A stretch of DNA of 64,000 nucleotides from Flectobacillus sp. BAB-3569. Lineage in GTDB: Bacteria; Bacteroidota; Bacteroidia; Cytophagales; Spirosomataceae. The stretch spans positions 186,001 to 250,000 of the forward strand of contig NZ_NJFZ01000017.1 of assembly GCF_002270355.1 (NCBI RefSeq), read 5' to 3'. The notes under the pieces are model-generated. The model searched no databases. It saw only the letters and a list, made by a program, of their open reading frames with translations, and had not been told where the DNA came from. This document shows, in pieces, positions 33,834 through 43,556 of this stretch. Position 1 is the first letter of the stretch. Each line of letters begins with the position of its first letter. The position numbers and the translations under genes are program-made.

Positions 33834-35455
33834 CTAAGGCTGATGACCATCTTCCAGCAAACGAATAGCATTATAAGCGTTTACTACGCCACCGGTAATG
33901 GATAGTTTACTAAACTCAACCAAATCGCTTGTACCGGGCTGAGTTACTTTGGTATGAGGCATTTTTGTTGCCGATTGTAGGATTACTTTCTTGATTTGTT
34001 TTGAAGAAAGTTCAGGATAATAACTCTTAATCACGGCGGCCAAACCAGTTACCACTGGCGCAGCCATACTCGTACCACTCAAATCTTCATATTTAGAACC
34101 TACCACTGTCGATTTGAGATCAACACCTGGTGCAAAGACATCTACGGTTTTTCCTCCATAATTAGAAAACTCTGCGATAGCACTTGGCGGTTGAAGCCAG
34201 CTAGTAGCTCCTACTTCAATCCAGTTTTCTGCAATTTTTCCATCCAAATATCTTTTTGAAGGAAAATTATCATTTATATCTATATTTTCATTTTCGTTAC
34301 CCGCCGCATGAATCAATAAAACATCTTTTGATTCTGCATAACGTACAGCCTCGTCCACAGCGGATTTTTGGGGAGAAAAGGGCTTTCCAAAACTCATATT
34401 GATAATTTTGGCGCCATTGTCCACCGCATATCTAATAGCATTAGCAACGTCTTTGTCTCGCTCATCGCCTTCAGGTATAGCACGCAAAATCATCAATTTC
34501 ACATCGCTTGCAACCCCCAAAATGCCCAAGGCATTACGACGGTTGGCGGCAATAATTCCTGCCACGTGTGTACCATGACGAGCATCAGGGCCTTTTACTT
34601 CGTTGTTTCCGTAATTTCTATCAGCAATATTATTTACATCATCACCAATAATTTCTTGACGAGCATTATAATTCATATTGACGCCAAACTTCATTTGTGC
34701 ATCATAATAATCAAAACCTTCCTTGAGTGATGCCTCGTCTTGTCCAACCTTAGCGAGTACCTCGTACATTCTTTTGGCTGCCTTCACCTCTTCTGGCGCT
34801 GTAACGCCAATTCTGGTTAGTTCAGCATTTCCTACTTGATCTGAAGCGGTATAATCCAAAATAATTTTTTTGGCCTCCACAAACTTATTGTAGAGCTTTA
34901 TGACAAATGCACCCTGCTCATTAAGTTCTTTTATTTTATCGTCGTATTTAAGTTTTACTTTTTTGTAAATATCATATTCCGCTTTTTGTTTGGACGAAAG
35001 ACCTGCAATATCTCTATCTCGAAAACTCCCATACTTTGCTTTTAAGCGCACATACTCACGCGTGAGCTCCATATTCTCACGTTCAAGATCCTGACCTTTA
35101 GCATTTCCCAAAAATCCCATCCATTTACATCATCGACAAATCCATTGTGGTCATCATCTATTCCGTTATTAGGAATCTCGTTGGGATTGACCCAAATATT
35201 GTCTTTCAAATCCTCGTGATTAGTATCTACCCCAGAATCGATAATAGCAACTATAACGGTTTTAGATTTCTTTTTATTGAGAATTTCACGGTAGGCACGC
35301 TCTGTACTTATTCCCAGCACACCATCTTGCTGAAAATCCAAATTAAACCAGTTATCGGGAGCTTTATTGAAAGAGTTATCGAGGTACTGCGCAGATGCAG
35401 AACCTATTATTGAAAAGAAAATAGCAGCAGTTAAGGCAATCTTAGATTTAATCAT
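33834..35455 (-). pseudogene. Subtilisin-like serine protease (S8), one-base frame break
   Basis: Secreted protease of about 540 residues. The signal peptide is MIKSKIALTAAIFFSIIGSASA. The catalytic Asp is in VAIIDSGVDTNHEDL, with a Ca-type stretch GIDDDHNGFVDDVNGWDF. After the break come the His in DARHGTHVAGIIAANR and the Ser in LSGTSMAAPVVTGLAAV. An insertion of about 110 helical residues separates Asp and His. The N-terminal frame runs out after DFWEML. Adding one base to the A5 run at 35110-35114 (T5 in the gene) joins DF to LGNAKGQDLEREN without loss. All three catalytic residues are intact, so a working gene in the living strain is plausible. Confidence 0.85.
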
Positions 35456-35789
35456 AAACTAGTACTTAATGGAGTCTGTGATGCACTACTTAAAAACGGC
35501 TTAGTAAGGTTGGATAACGAATTTCTAAGGTCGAGAGAAGTATTTTATCAAACGTCGCAAACAGCTCCCACACAAATACGAACACGGTGTTTGTGTTTTG
35601 ACGATAACAAACAGCTAGAAGTGCTCAAAATAAGTAGGGTAGTTTTATGCAAAACTAAGAAAATATATCCGATTCTCAAGATTTTGAAGGTTCTGTATTA
35701 AATAAATCGAGCAATCGGCATTTCAGGAACTTGAAGATACCATTTTTTGTATTTAATGTATATACAATAAATTTCAACATGCTCAATTT
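35456..35789. other. 334-bp divergent spacer
   Basis: No credible gene; a 63-codon open frame at 35510 has no coding character. A minus-strand TAGTTTTG (35657-35650) is an exact -7 motif for the subtilase, with a leader of about 190 nt. CACAAA (35574-) and TTTGTG form a small inverted repeat. AAACAGCT occurs twice. Confidence 0.4.
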
Positions 35790-35795
35790 GTGCCC

Positions 35796-37055
35796 ATGAA
35801 ACATCTTTTACAGCATTGGTGGATTCAACGATATTACCCTTTCCTCATTTGTTTTGCAGGTTTGTTGATTTTGGTAGTAATCAATGGTCTTACATCAACT
35901 ACCATTTCAGTATTCGATAGAGTGTTGTTGGATGAATTTCAATGGTCGCGTTCGGAGTTAAAATTGAGAGATTCGATACCCAATGCCACGGCCTTCGCTT
36001 TGATATTTTTTTCAGGGTTATTGATAGATAAATTTCGGGTAAGAAGATTACTATTGGTAGGAAGTTTAATCCTAAGTATAGCATTATATTCTTACAGTCT
36101 GATTCATACGAAATTCGAAGCTTATTTTATTCACTTTTTATTTGGTGTTGCATACACTCTTTCGGGGTCTGTGTCGGCGATTATTCTGGTTTCTAGTTGG
36201 TTTCATAAACACAAAGGCTTGGCGCTTGGTATTACCTTGGCAGGAACGAGTCTGGGCAGTTTTGTATTTCCAAACCTTATTCATCATTGGTTAGAACTGT
36301 GGGGCTGGAGAAGTACCTTCCAACATTTGGCCATTTTTCCCCTCATATTATTTGCTTTTATTTTTCTATTTATCAAAAGTTCCCCTTCCGAACTCAATCT
36401 TAAAGCATTTGGTAGTGAAGACGCATCTGATTCCGCTGGAGGCAATTTAGCAGAACCTTTAGCCGAAGGTTTAAGCTTTGAGCAAGCCTTACAAACACCC
36501 ACTTTTTGGCTGATATGCCTTTGTGGCTTTCTTACTTTTTACGGTTTGTTAGGAGTGGTCGCCAATCTGTTCTTGCATATTACTGATTTAGGTTTTACCG
36601 CCAAAGATGCCACTTTTGCCTTGACCTTATACTTTGGGGTAGCCTTCGGAGGAAAACTCCTGATCACTTCTGTATCAGATTATTTTAATACTTACCGCGT
36701 TTTTACGCTTTGTTGTACGTTGATGACCGTTTCGGTGCTAGGATTTACCACCATGGAAAAAGACCTAGTTTACTGGGCCACCGCAGGAATGGCGTTGAGT
36801 TGGGGCGGTATCTATTCGATGTATAATGTATTAACAATTAGAACATTTGGCTTAAAATCGGCAGGAAAAATCAATGGCACTATCAATATGTTTGAGTCTG
36901 CTGGCGCATTTTGTGGACCGATTTTTACAGGATTCATCTTCGATAAAACTCACTCCTATCAGTTAGCTTTCTTAATTATCACTTGTATGATGGGTTTTGC
37001 CACATTGCTTTCTTTTTTATTTTCTGCTAAAAAACAATCAACTTCCCAAGCTTAG
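35796..37055 (+). CDS. MFS transporter, monocarboxylate-type (419 aa)
   Basis: About 12 membrane segments, with N-terminal LLQHWWIQRYYPFLICFAGLL and the loop FSGLLIDKFRVRRLL, and a central charged loop near residues 200-230 (SSPSELNLKAFGSEDAS). The second half has GMALSWGGIYSMYNVLTIRTFG. It belongs to the MCT/OFA-like MFS group; substrate is probably a carboxylate but cannot be told. The start GTG 35790 is less likely than ATG 35796. A decayed repeat lies downstream, before the PatB gene. Confidence 0.85.
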   Translation: MKHLLQHWWIQRYYPFLICFAGLLILVVINGLTSTTISVFDRVLLDEFQWSRSELKLRDSIPNATAFALIFFSGLLIDKFRVRRLLLVGSLILSIALYSYSLIHTKFEAYFIHFLFGVAYTLSGSVSAIILVSSWFHKHKGLALGITLAGTSLGSFVFPNLIHHWLELWGWRSTFQHLAIFPLILFAFIFLFIKSSPSELNLKAFGSEDASDSAGGNLAEPLAEGLSFEQALQTPTFWLICLCGFLTFYGLLGVVANLFLHITDLGFTAKDATFALTLYFGVAFGGKLLITSVSDYFNTYRVFTLCCTLMTVSVLGFTTMEKDLVYWATAGMALSWGGIYSMYNVLTIRTFGLKSAGKINGTINMFESAGAFCGPIFTGFIFDKTHSYQLAFLIITCMMGFATLLSFLFSAKKQSTSQA

Positions 37056-37102
37056 ATTACAGTGTTTTCAAAATAAAATCAAGATAGTCTAAACCAGTTT
37101 TT

Positions 37103-37110
37103 TATCTTTG
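37103..37110 (+). promoter_or_regulatory. -7 promoter motif (TATCTTTG) for the PatB/MalY gene
   Basis: An exact TAnnTTTG, 160 bp upstream of ATG 37270. The repeat at 37125-37257 lies between, so it would be transcribed as most of the leader. Confidence 0.4.
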
Positions 37111-37124
37111 TTACTCATTTAAAA

Positions 37125-37257
37125 ACTGAAGGTATAAGCTTTAGGCATTAGGCAAAAAAGTCTAAATTACTTCTTGAGAAATACTTTTAACTATTGCATA
37201 TAGCCTAGAGCTTAAAGCGGGTAAAATTATTTTTATTTTGCCCATTACCTTAACAAT
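37125..37257. repeat. Decayed TIR element copy in the PatB leader
   Basis: It contains GGTATAAGCTTTAGGCATTAGGC and TATAGCCTAGAGCTTAAAGC words and ends in ATTTTTATTTTGCCCATTACCTTAA, matching the outer end of the family (TTTTATTTTCCCACTAACTTAA at copy D). It stops 12 bp before the start codon. The left end is not recognisable. Confidence 0.5.
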
Positions 37258-37269
37258 CCAAAGACTATT

Positions 37270-38415
37270 ATGTTCAATTTTGACGAAATCATCAACCGAC
37301 ACAACACTGACTCTACCAAATGGGATTTTAATAACGACCCCGAAAATGTGATTCCTATGCCTGTGGCAGACATGGACTTCCGTTGTCCAGAGCCTATCAT
37401 TCAGGCGATGCTTGAGGTGGCAGAACACGGAGTAATGGGTTATTCTTTTGTACCAAAAGAGTTAAAAAGCTTGTTTACTCAACGTATGAAAGACCTCTAC
37501 GATTGGGAGATTCAAGAAGAATGGCAAGTGTGGATTCCGGGCTTAGTGCCGGGCATCACGACAAGCTATAAAGCGGTGGGACAATCGGGGGATGAAGTCA
37601 TGACAACAATTCCTGTATATGGTCCGTTTCATTTGGCACCAAATTGGGCAGATAGAAAATTAGTCACCGTCCCATTGCTACTCGAAGGCGAACGCTGGGT
37701 TATGGACTTTGAGGCTATCGAAAAAGCGATGACTCCTAGAACAAAGGTCTTTATGCTTTGTAATCCATATAACCCAGGAGGTACAGTATTTACGCCAGCA
37801 GAACTTACCAAATTGGTAGAAATATGCCAAAGACACAACGTCGTGATTTGTTCTGATGAAATTCACTGTGACTTAATTTTGGATGAAAATCTTCGTCATA
37901 CTCCGACAGCCAGTTTGAGTCCTGAGGCTGCACAAATGACCATTACTTTGATGGCACCAAGTAAGACCTTCAATATTGCAGGCTTGGGTTGTTCGGTAGC
38001 GATTATTCCTAACAAAGAACTAAGAGATAAGTTTATTTTTGCCAAAGCAGGTGTTTTTCCAGAACTCAATCGCTTTGGTATTCGTGCAGCTTATGCTGCG
38101 TACAAAGATTGTGAGCCATGGCGTAAAGAACTTGTCAAGTATCTAAAAACCAATCATGATATTTTGCACACCGCCATGAATGCCATTCCGGGCTTAAAAA
38201 TGAACAAGTTAGAAGCTACCTACTTAGCTTGGGTAGATGCAAGAGAAACAGGCATTGAGAATTTAGCAGAGCACCTACTCAAACATGGTATCCGTGTAGT
38301 AGATGGACCTGTTTTTAAGGGACAAGGATTCTTTAGAGTAAATTTTGGCTGTACAAGAGCCACTTTAGAGGAAGGAATAAAGCGAATTCAAGAGGCGTTT
38401 GCTTCAGTAAATTAG
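37270..38415 (+). CDS. PatB/MalY-type PLP-dependent C-S lyase/aminotransferase (381 aa)
   Basis: A fold-type I PLP enzyme that splits cystathionine-like C-S bonds or acts as an aminotransferase. Motifs are MPVADMDFRCPEPI near the start, GYSFVP, the substrate/PLP stretch LCNPYNPGGTVFT, the cofactor Asp in VVICSDEIHCDLIL, and the PLP lysine in APSKTFNIAGLGCS. Full length, start well supported. metY at 54857, on a distant part of the window, acts in related sulfur-amino-acid chemistry. Which reaction dominates cannot be told from sequence. Confidence 0.92.
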   Translation: MFNFDEIINRHNTDSTKWDFNNDPENVIPMPVADMDFRCPEPIIQAMLEVAEHGVMGYSFVPKELKSLFTQRMKDLYDWEIQEEWQVWIPGLVPGITTSYKAVGQSGDEVMTTIPVYGPFHLAPNWADRKLVTVPLLLEGERWVMDFEAIEKAMTPRTKVFMLCNPYNPGGTVFTPAELTKLVEICQRHNVVICSDEIHCDLILDENLRHTPTASLSPEAAQMTITLMAPSKTFNIAGLGCSVAIIPNKELRDKFIFAKAGVFPELNRFGIRAAYAAYKDCEPWRKELVKYLKTNHDILHTAMNAIPGLKMNKLEATYLAWVDARETGIENLAEHLLKHGIRVVDGPVFKGQGFFRVNFGCTRATLEEGIKRIQEAFASVN

Positions 38416-38475
38416 TCGAACGATTGCTGATTTGTTTTTTTGATTTCGGAAATAGATACTTATTGATTTTTCTAA

Positions 38476-38536
38476 AATAAAGAGATTTAGTGGTTGTGTA
38501 ATATTAAAGGGTTACACGCCACTGAATCTCTTTATT
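38476..38536. terminator. Long bidirectional terminator hairpin
   Basis: AATAAAGAGATTTAGTGG (38476-38493) pairs with CCACTGAATCTCTTTATT (38519-38536) with one wobble, and GTGTAA/TTACAC extends the stem inside. It serves the convergent PatB gene and the TauE/SafE gene and overlaps the latter's stop codon by 2 bp. Confidence 0.8.
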
Positions 38537-39257
38537 ATTTATTCATACTTTGCCCGTGGCAAATGGGTATTTCTTTCGAATCAGGATTTTTGTCAAAATG
38601 TGGGCTCAGATATGGAATACCCAGATTTAATCCTCGCACCACAAAAAATATGGCAAGCACAAAGGTATAAATAGGAACAATTTTCTGAAATTTTAACCGA
38701 AAAGTCCCTTTCAGCAAATGTGGTAAATAACTCACCAAAAGTAAGGCGGGAACTGTGCCTAGTCCGTACATTAACATATAAAGACTACCTTGAAATGGCG
38801 TAGATGTTGCCGCAGCACCAGCCAAGGCAATATACAATATTCCACAAGGCAGATAGCCATTTAGCAACCCTAACGTTCCAAAACCTACCAACGATTTCTG
38901 CTGAATTACTTTTGAGGCCGTTTTTTTCAATTTCCCCCACAAACCCTGCATTGCTGATATACCCAAATTATGCTGGAAAAACACTAAGGTCAACATCATC
39001 AAACCTATCGCTATGGATAACCACTGTTGCATACCTGCCCAGCGAACACCCCAACCAAAATACCCAAAAACATATCCTAAACTCATGTAGGCAGATAACC
39101 TTCCGACATGATAACTCATTCGTGCCATAAATGCCTTGAGCGGACTCATTCCCCCTATAGGTAAAGCAACAGCAATTGGGCCGCACATACCGACACAATG
39201 CAAACTTCCCACAAAGCCTGTAATTAATGCGACCGAAAATAAAGTTGATGACAACAT
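38535..39257 (-). CDS. TauE/SafE family protein of the cbb3-assembly (COG2836) type (240 aa)
   Basis: A membrane protein of about six segments that begins FVGSLHCVGMCGPIAVALPIGG; the HCxGMCGP motif is typical of COG2836 proteins found with cytochrome cbb3 oxidase assembly genes, probably for copper handling. A second loop has LLNGYLPCGILYIALAGA with another Cys. It lies downstream of the FixH-like gene on the same strand, spaced 188 bp, with a repeat between. The oxidase genes themselves are not in the window. The tail is polar (DSKEIPICHGQSMNK). Confidence 0.85.
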   Translation of the reverse strand: MLSSTLFSVALITGFVGSLHCVGMCGPIAVALPIGGMSPLKAFMARMSYHVGRLSAYMSLGYVFGYFGWGVRWAGMQQWLSIAIGLMMLTLVFFQHNLGISAMQGLWGKLKKTASKVIQQKSLVGFGTLGLLNGYLPCGILYIALAGAAATSTPFQGSLYMLMYGLGTVPALLLVSYLPHLLKGTFRLKFQKIVPIYTFVLAIFFVVRGLNLGIPYLSPHFDKNPDSKEIPICHGQSMNK

Positions 39258-39350
39258 GCGTGTGAGTGATGAATTAGGAGTGATGAATTATGGGTTGTGA
39301 ATTGTGAATGTAAAATATTGATCAAATTTTATTTTGAGCAATTACTCCCA
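39246..39350. repeat. Repeat unit between TauE/SafE and FixH genes
   Basis: It contains GTGAGTGATGAATTAGG, AGTGATGAATTATGGG and TTGTGAATTGTGAATG, then AATTTTATTTTGAGCAATTACTCC, which resembles an element TIR read outward (GAGTAATTGCTCAAAAT). The first bases overlap the start of the TauE/SafE gene. It matches the interior of the 626-725 unit. Confidence 0.5.
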
Positions 39351-39445
39351 TATTTAATATATATAACTTTCAATATATGGCAAATGCAATACATTGGCTA
39401 TTCGTATTCTACTACCTTCGCACTAATCAGCCAACAGCAATTACC

Positions 39446-39895
39446 TTACTTTATTACGACCTCGTCTTCTAAATAATATTCCTCACGACCATCCGTCCAT
39501 GTCGTTTGGATTTTCCAAAGTCCTTTTTTGAGATTCGTTGTAGGAATGGTCACCAACGAATTACTTTGGGCTAAAACAGGCACCGAAAAATCGAGATTTT
39601 TATCAGATGGTCTGAAAAAAGTCACCTCCCCTTTTTTGACCGATGTCGGCAAGGCGATTCGAATGATTTGATCTGGAACTGAATAAGTCATTGATGATTT
39701 TTGCTTTAATAGTGAAGTATGTTGTATTCTTTCTATCTGTTTTTGATATACTTCTTCTTGTTGATAATAATTATCTGCCACAAGGTCAACTCTTTGTGAA
39801 ATCATTCGGTAAACCATTGTGCCTATAAATCCAGCAAAAACTACAAAGGACAGTACAATTGCGCCACCCCAATTAATTGTATTAGAACGTGTCAT
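39446..39895 (-). CDS. FixH/CcoH family protein (149 aa)
   Basis: One N-terminal membrane helix (AIVLSFVVFAGFIGTMVYRM, residues 12-31) carries a periplasmic domain with DLVADNYYQQEEVYQKQIER and a late Ig-like part (GLWKIQTTWTDGREEYYLEDEVVI). FixH proteins help assemble or stabilise cbb3-type cytochrome oxidases. It precedes the COG2836 TauE/SafE gene, the common order of an assembly cluster. No ccoN/O/P or FixG is visible upstream; the next gene is a different small exported protein. Confidence 0.88.
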   Translation of the reverse strand: MTRSNTINWGGAIVLSFVVFAGFIGTMVYRMISQRVDLVADNYYQQEEVYQKQIERIQHTSLLKQKSSMTYSVPDQIIRIALPTSVKKGEVTFFRPSDKNLDFSVPVLAQSNSLVTIPTTNLKKGLWKIQTTWTDGREEYYLEDEVVIK

Positions 39896-39925
39896 AACTC
39901 GTGAGTTTATATCAGAAAATCAAAA

Positions 39926-39961
39926 AGGGTAATTATGAACCTTTTGATTCAAAATTACCCT
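39926..39961 (-). terminator. Hairpin after the 40020 gene
   Basis: AGGGTAATT (39926-39934) pairs with AATTACCCT (39953-39961); TCAAAA/TTTTGA words nearby allow alternative pairing. It separates the 40020 gene from fixH. Confidence 0.55.
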
Positions 39962-40019
39962 CTGAAATAGCTAGAAATAATGACAATTGTTAGCTTTTAA
40001 AATGAGTTTTCCTCAAAAC

Positions 40020-40472
40020 TTACTTCTTTATTACCTTCAACTTCAAATCTCCCAAATGTTTCTTATTCACTATCAGCAACAAAAATGGACGCATCGTAAA
40101 AGTGAGCTTTTTGCCCCATTTTTCTTCATAAGTTAAGAGCAATTTTTTAGGTGCTGTTTTTGTCAAACTTATTGTTTTGTAGTTCAAGTCAATATCAGAA
40201 GCTTTTTGAAAAATAGCAATCACGAACTCCTTCTTAAAATCAATGTTTGTTGGAGCGCCTTTGGGTCCCATAACCGTTGCCATTCCAAATATTTCTGAAA
40301 ACTTCATTGCATCTGTAATGATAGGATTGGCAAGTTGATCCTCAGTTACGGTATTATTAATAAAGTAATTATCGCCAATGCGGTAAGGAACCTTTTTGGT
40401 TTGGGCAATCGCTCCAAACGCCGACAGTAATACAACAAAAAGAGATACAAGTAATTGAATTTTGTTTTTCAT
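40020..40472 (-). CDS. Exported protein of unknown function (150 aa)
   Basis: The signal peptide is MKNKIQLLVSLFVVLLSAFGAIAQ (start at 40472; the frame to 40529 adds an implausible leader). The mature part, about 125 residues, has alternating strands (VPYRIGDNYFINNTV, FKKEFVIAIFQKASDIDLNYKT, KLTFTMRPFLLLIVNKKHLG) and ends KLKVIKK. It looks like a compact beta protein, and I do not recognise the family. It is divergent from the DnaE-type gene and has its own terminator. Confidence 0.7.
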   Translation of the reverse strand: MKNKIQLLVSLFVVLLSAFGAIAQTKKVPYRIGDNYFINNTVTEDQLANPIITDAMKFSEIFGMATVMGPKGAPTNIDFKKEFVIAIFQKASDIDLNYKTISLTKTAPKKLLLTYEEKWGKKLTFTMRPFLLLIVNKKHLGDLKLKVIKK

Positions 40473-40571
40473 ACATTTTTTTGAAAAGAGTGAAAAATAG
40501 AGACTAACCTTTGAAAGCCTGATTTGCAATTTATATGTATTTTTAAAAAAAAGTAATTCAAGCTAGAAAAC

Positions 40572-40579
40572 TAATTTTG
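40572..40579 (+). promoter_or_regulatory. -7 promoter motif (TAATTTTG) for the DnaE-type polymerase
   Basis: An exact match only 11 bp upstream of ATG 40591, predicting a leader of under 10 nt, almost leaderless. Confidence 0.45.
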
Positions 40580-40590
40580 TCAACTGCAGT

Positions 40591-43532
40591 ATGTATCTCA
40601 ACTGTCATACATATTATAGCCTACGCTATGGCACTATTGCTATTCCGCAATTGGTAGAAAAAGCTGTATCACTGGGGGTAAAACAGTTGGCAATTACTGA
40701 CATTAATCTGACTTCAGGGGTTTTTGACTTTGTAAAAGAATGTCAGAAAAATGATATTAAACCCATTGTTGGAGTTGAATTTAGAAACGACGACGAGTTG
40801 TTATTTGTTTGTCTAGCAAAGAATCACGATGGTTTTGCTGAAATTAATCGCTTCCTTAGCAAGCACAAACTTCAGCATTTACCTTTTCCCGAAACTGCCC
40901 CAAAGTTTAGAGATGTTTTTACAATTTATCCCTTTAAAAAGAAGCATTTAGCCAAACCCCATGAATGGATTGGTGTTGGTATCAGTGAAGTAAATAAGCT
41001 ATGGCAATATCCTGATAGGATGAAACAAATGGTGATTTTACAGCCCGTTACCTTTTTCGACAAAGTTGGCTACAACATCCACAGATTGCTAAGAGCTATC
41101 GACAAGAATATATTGCTAAGTAAATTAAACCCTGATAGTCAGGCTGATATTAACGAAACCTTTCTAACTCCTGATTATTTACATACCTTTTTCAAAGACT
41201 TTCCAGCCATAATTGGTAATACCAATTATTTACTGGAGGAGTGTAATTTTAACTTTAATTTTTCTAGTAATAAAAATAAACTTCTTTTTACAAACTCAAA
41301 ATTCGATGACCTTAGGCTATTAGAAAATTTAACTTTAACAGGTTATAAATATCGATATACCGATAATCCTGCGGTATTAGAAAGAATTAGTAAAGAACTA
41401 ATTGTTATTTCTCAGCTCGATTTTAGCGCCTATTTTTTATTAGCTCATGACATCATTCAATTTGCCAAAAGTAAAGGATATTTTCACGTAGGACGTGGTT
41501 CTGGTGCTAATTCGATTGTTGCCTATTGCATTGGAATAACCGATGTAGACCCCATAGAACTAGACTTATATTTTGAGCGATTTATCAATCCACATCGCAC
41601 AAGCCCACCAGACTTTGATTTAGATTTTTCATGGGACGAACGCAATGATATTATTTCCTATATTTTCGAAAAATATGGAGAGGATTATGTATGCTTGCTT
41701 GCCACCTATGTTACATTTAAGCAGCGTTCTGCCTACCGAGAATTAGCCAAAGTATTTGGGCTTCCCAAACATGAAATTGACGCCTTAATCAACCCCGAAG
41801 GTAGCGACTATGCCAATGTAACAGCCGACTCACTTGGCGAATGGGGGCATTTAATTATCAAATATGGCAACCTAATACAGGACTTTCCCAACTACCTAAG
41901 CATACACGCAGGAGGCATTCTCATTTCGGATAAACCTTTGTACTATTACACTAGCTTAAACCCCGTTCCGAAAGGTTTTCCCATTTGCGAATTTGATATG
42001 TATGTCGCCGAAGAAATTGGTTTTGCCAAATTCGACATATTATCACAACGAGGTTTGGGACATATAAAAGAGTGCGTAGATATAGTCAAACAACAACGGA
42101 ATATCGATATTGATATTCATGCCATTCAAGCGTTTAAACAAGATGAAAACCTCAAGCAGCAACTACGCAATTATGAAACTATGGGGTGCTTCTACATCGA
42201 ATCGCCTGCGATGCGTCAGTTGATTTGGAAATTGCGCTGCGACAACTACTTGACATTAGTGGCAGCCAGCTCTATCATTCGCCCTGGAGTAGCAAGCTCG
42301 GGCATGATGCGTGCCTATATTGAGCGATATCATAATCCAAACTCATTTGACTATATACATCCCAAAATGAAGGAGTTGCTAAGTGAAACCTTCGGAATTA
42401 TGGTGTATCAAGAAGATGTAATCAAGGTTGCACATTATTTTGCTGAATTGAGTTTGGCCGAAGCTGATATTTTGCGGAGAGGAATGTCTGGGAAGTTTCG
42501 TTCGAAATCAGAATTTCTTAAAATAGAAAATACCTTTTTTACAAACTGCAAAAATTTAGGTTATGATGAATCTATCACTAAGGAAGTTTGGCGCCAAATA
42601 GAAAGTTTTTCGGGCTACTCATTCAGCAAAGCCCACTCTGCCAGCTATGCTGTGGAAAGTTATCAGAGTTTGTATCTCAAAACCTATTATCCTCTCGAAT
42701 TTATGGTGGCGGTTATTAATAATTTTGGAGGCTTTTATAAGACCGAATTCTACCTACATGAAGCTCGAAGATATGGTGCTCATATAGAAGCTCCTGCGCT
42801 CAATTATTCAGGATATATGACCAGATTGGAAGAAAAAACCATTTGGATAGGTTGGATTCATGTAAAAAGTTTGGAGAAAAAAGTTGTTGACCTGATGCTT
42901 GCACAGCAAGGAATAAAGCCTTTTCAGAGCTTTGAAGATTTCTACAGGCGAGTTCCTATCTCACTCGAACAAATCATTATCTTGATTCGCTTAGGCGCTT
43001 TTAGATTTCTTGATAAAAAGAAAAAAAATCTGCTTTGGCAGGCTCATCATCGTCATACGCAAGGAAAAAAGAAAGGACAGTCAAGCGCCTATCTTTTTGA
43101 GGTAAAAGAAGAAACCCTAGAGCTACCCCATTTGGATTATCATGATATCGAGGATATTTACGACACGGTCGAACTATTAGGTTTTTATCTTGAGCCTCCA
43201 TTTTCAGTGCTTAGAAATCCTATCGAAATACCAACACGAGCTAAAGATTTCCCTCTACATCTTCACAAAACCATTACGATTTTAGGTTATCTTGTCAACG
43301 TTAAGTTACGAGAACAAGTACACAAGAACGTATGGCCTTTGGGTATTTTATCGATGAAAATGGGGCGTATTTTGATACTGTTCAATTTCCCAAAATACTC
43401 AAACAATATCCATTTCAAGGCGCTGGTATCTACCTCTTAAAAGGCAAGGTCACCGAAGAATTTGGACATTTTGCATTACAAATAGTATCAATGGAAAAAC
43501 AACATTTGGCATTTGACCCAAGATATTTTTAA
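40591..43532 (+). pseudogene. DnaE-type DNA polymerase III alpha subunit, short form, one-base frame break near the C-terminus
   Basis: Replicative-fold polymerase of about 980 residues. A PHP domain starts the protein (MYLNCHTYYSLRYG, AITDINLTSGVF), but histidine metal ligands expected there are replaced (Asn4, Ile at the D-H place), so exonuclease activity is unlikely. The polymerase core has GRGSGANSIVAYC and the metal-binding PDFDLDFSW with Asp341, Asp343 and Asp345. LSGFSFSKAHSASYA-type fingers follow (FSGYSFSKAHSASYAVES). The first frame ends at 43440 after NVWPLGIL. The next, from ATG 43332, continues naturally as MAFGYFIDENGAYFDTV. One base is missing near 43329-43333. The length and lost PHP fit an error-prone DnaE2-like enzyme, perhaps partnering dinB. 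Confidence 0.85.
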
Positions 43533-43556
43533 TAAAACTATTTAAGCTGCACAGCG

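Noticed and set aside
35510-35701. 63-codon frame upstream of the MFS gene
   Set aside because: No signal, no family resemblance, and it overlaps the subtilase -7 motif; taken as spurious.
5692-43532. ImuAB-DnaE2 mutagenesis cassette
   Set aside because: dinB and the DnaE-type gene are 34 kb apart with no imuA-like gene; only a shared regulator remains plausible.
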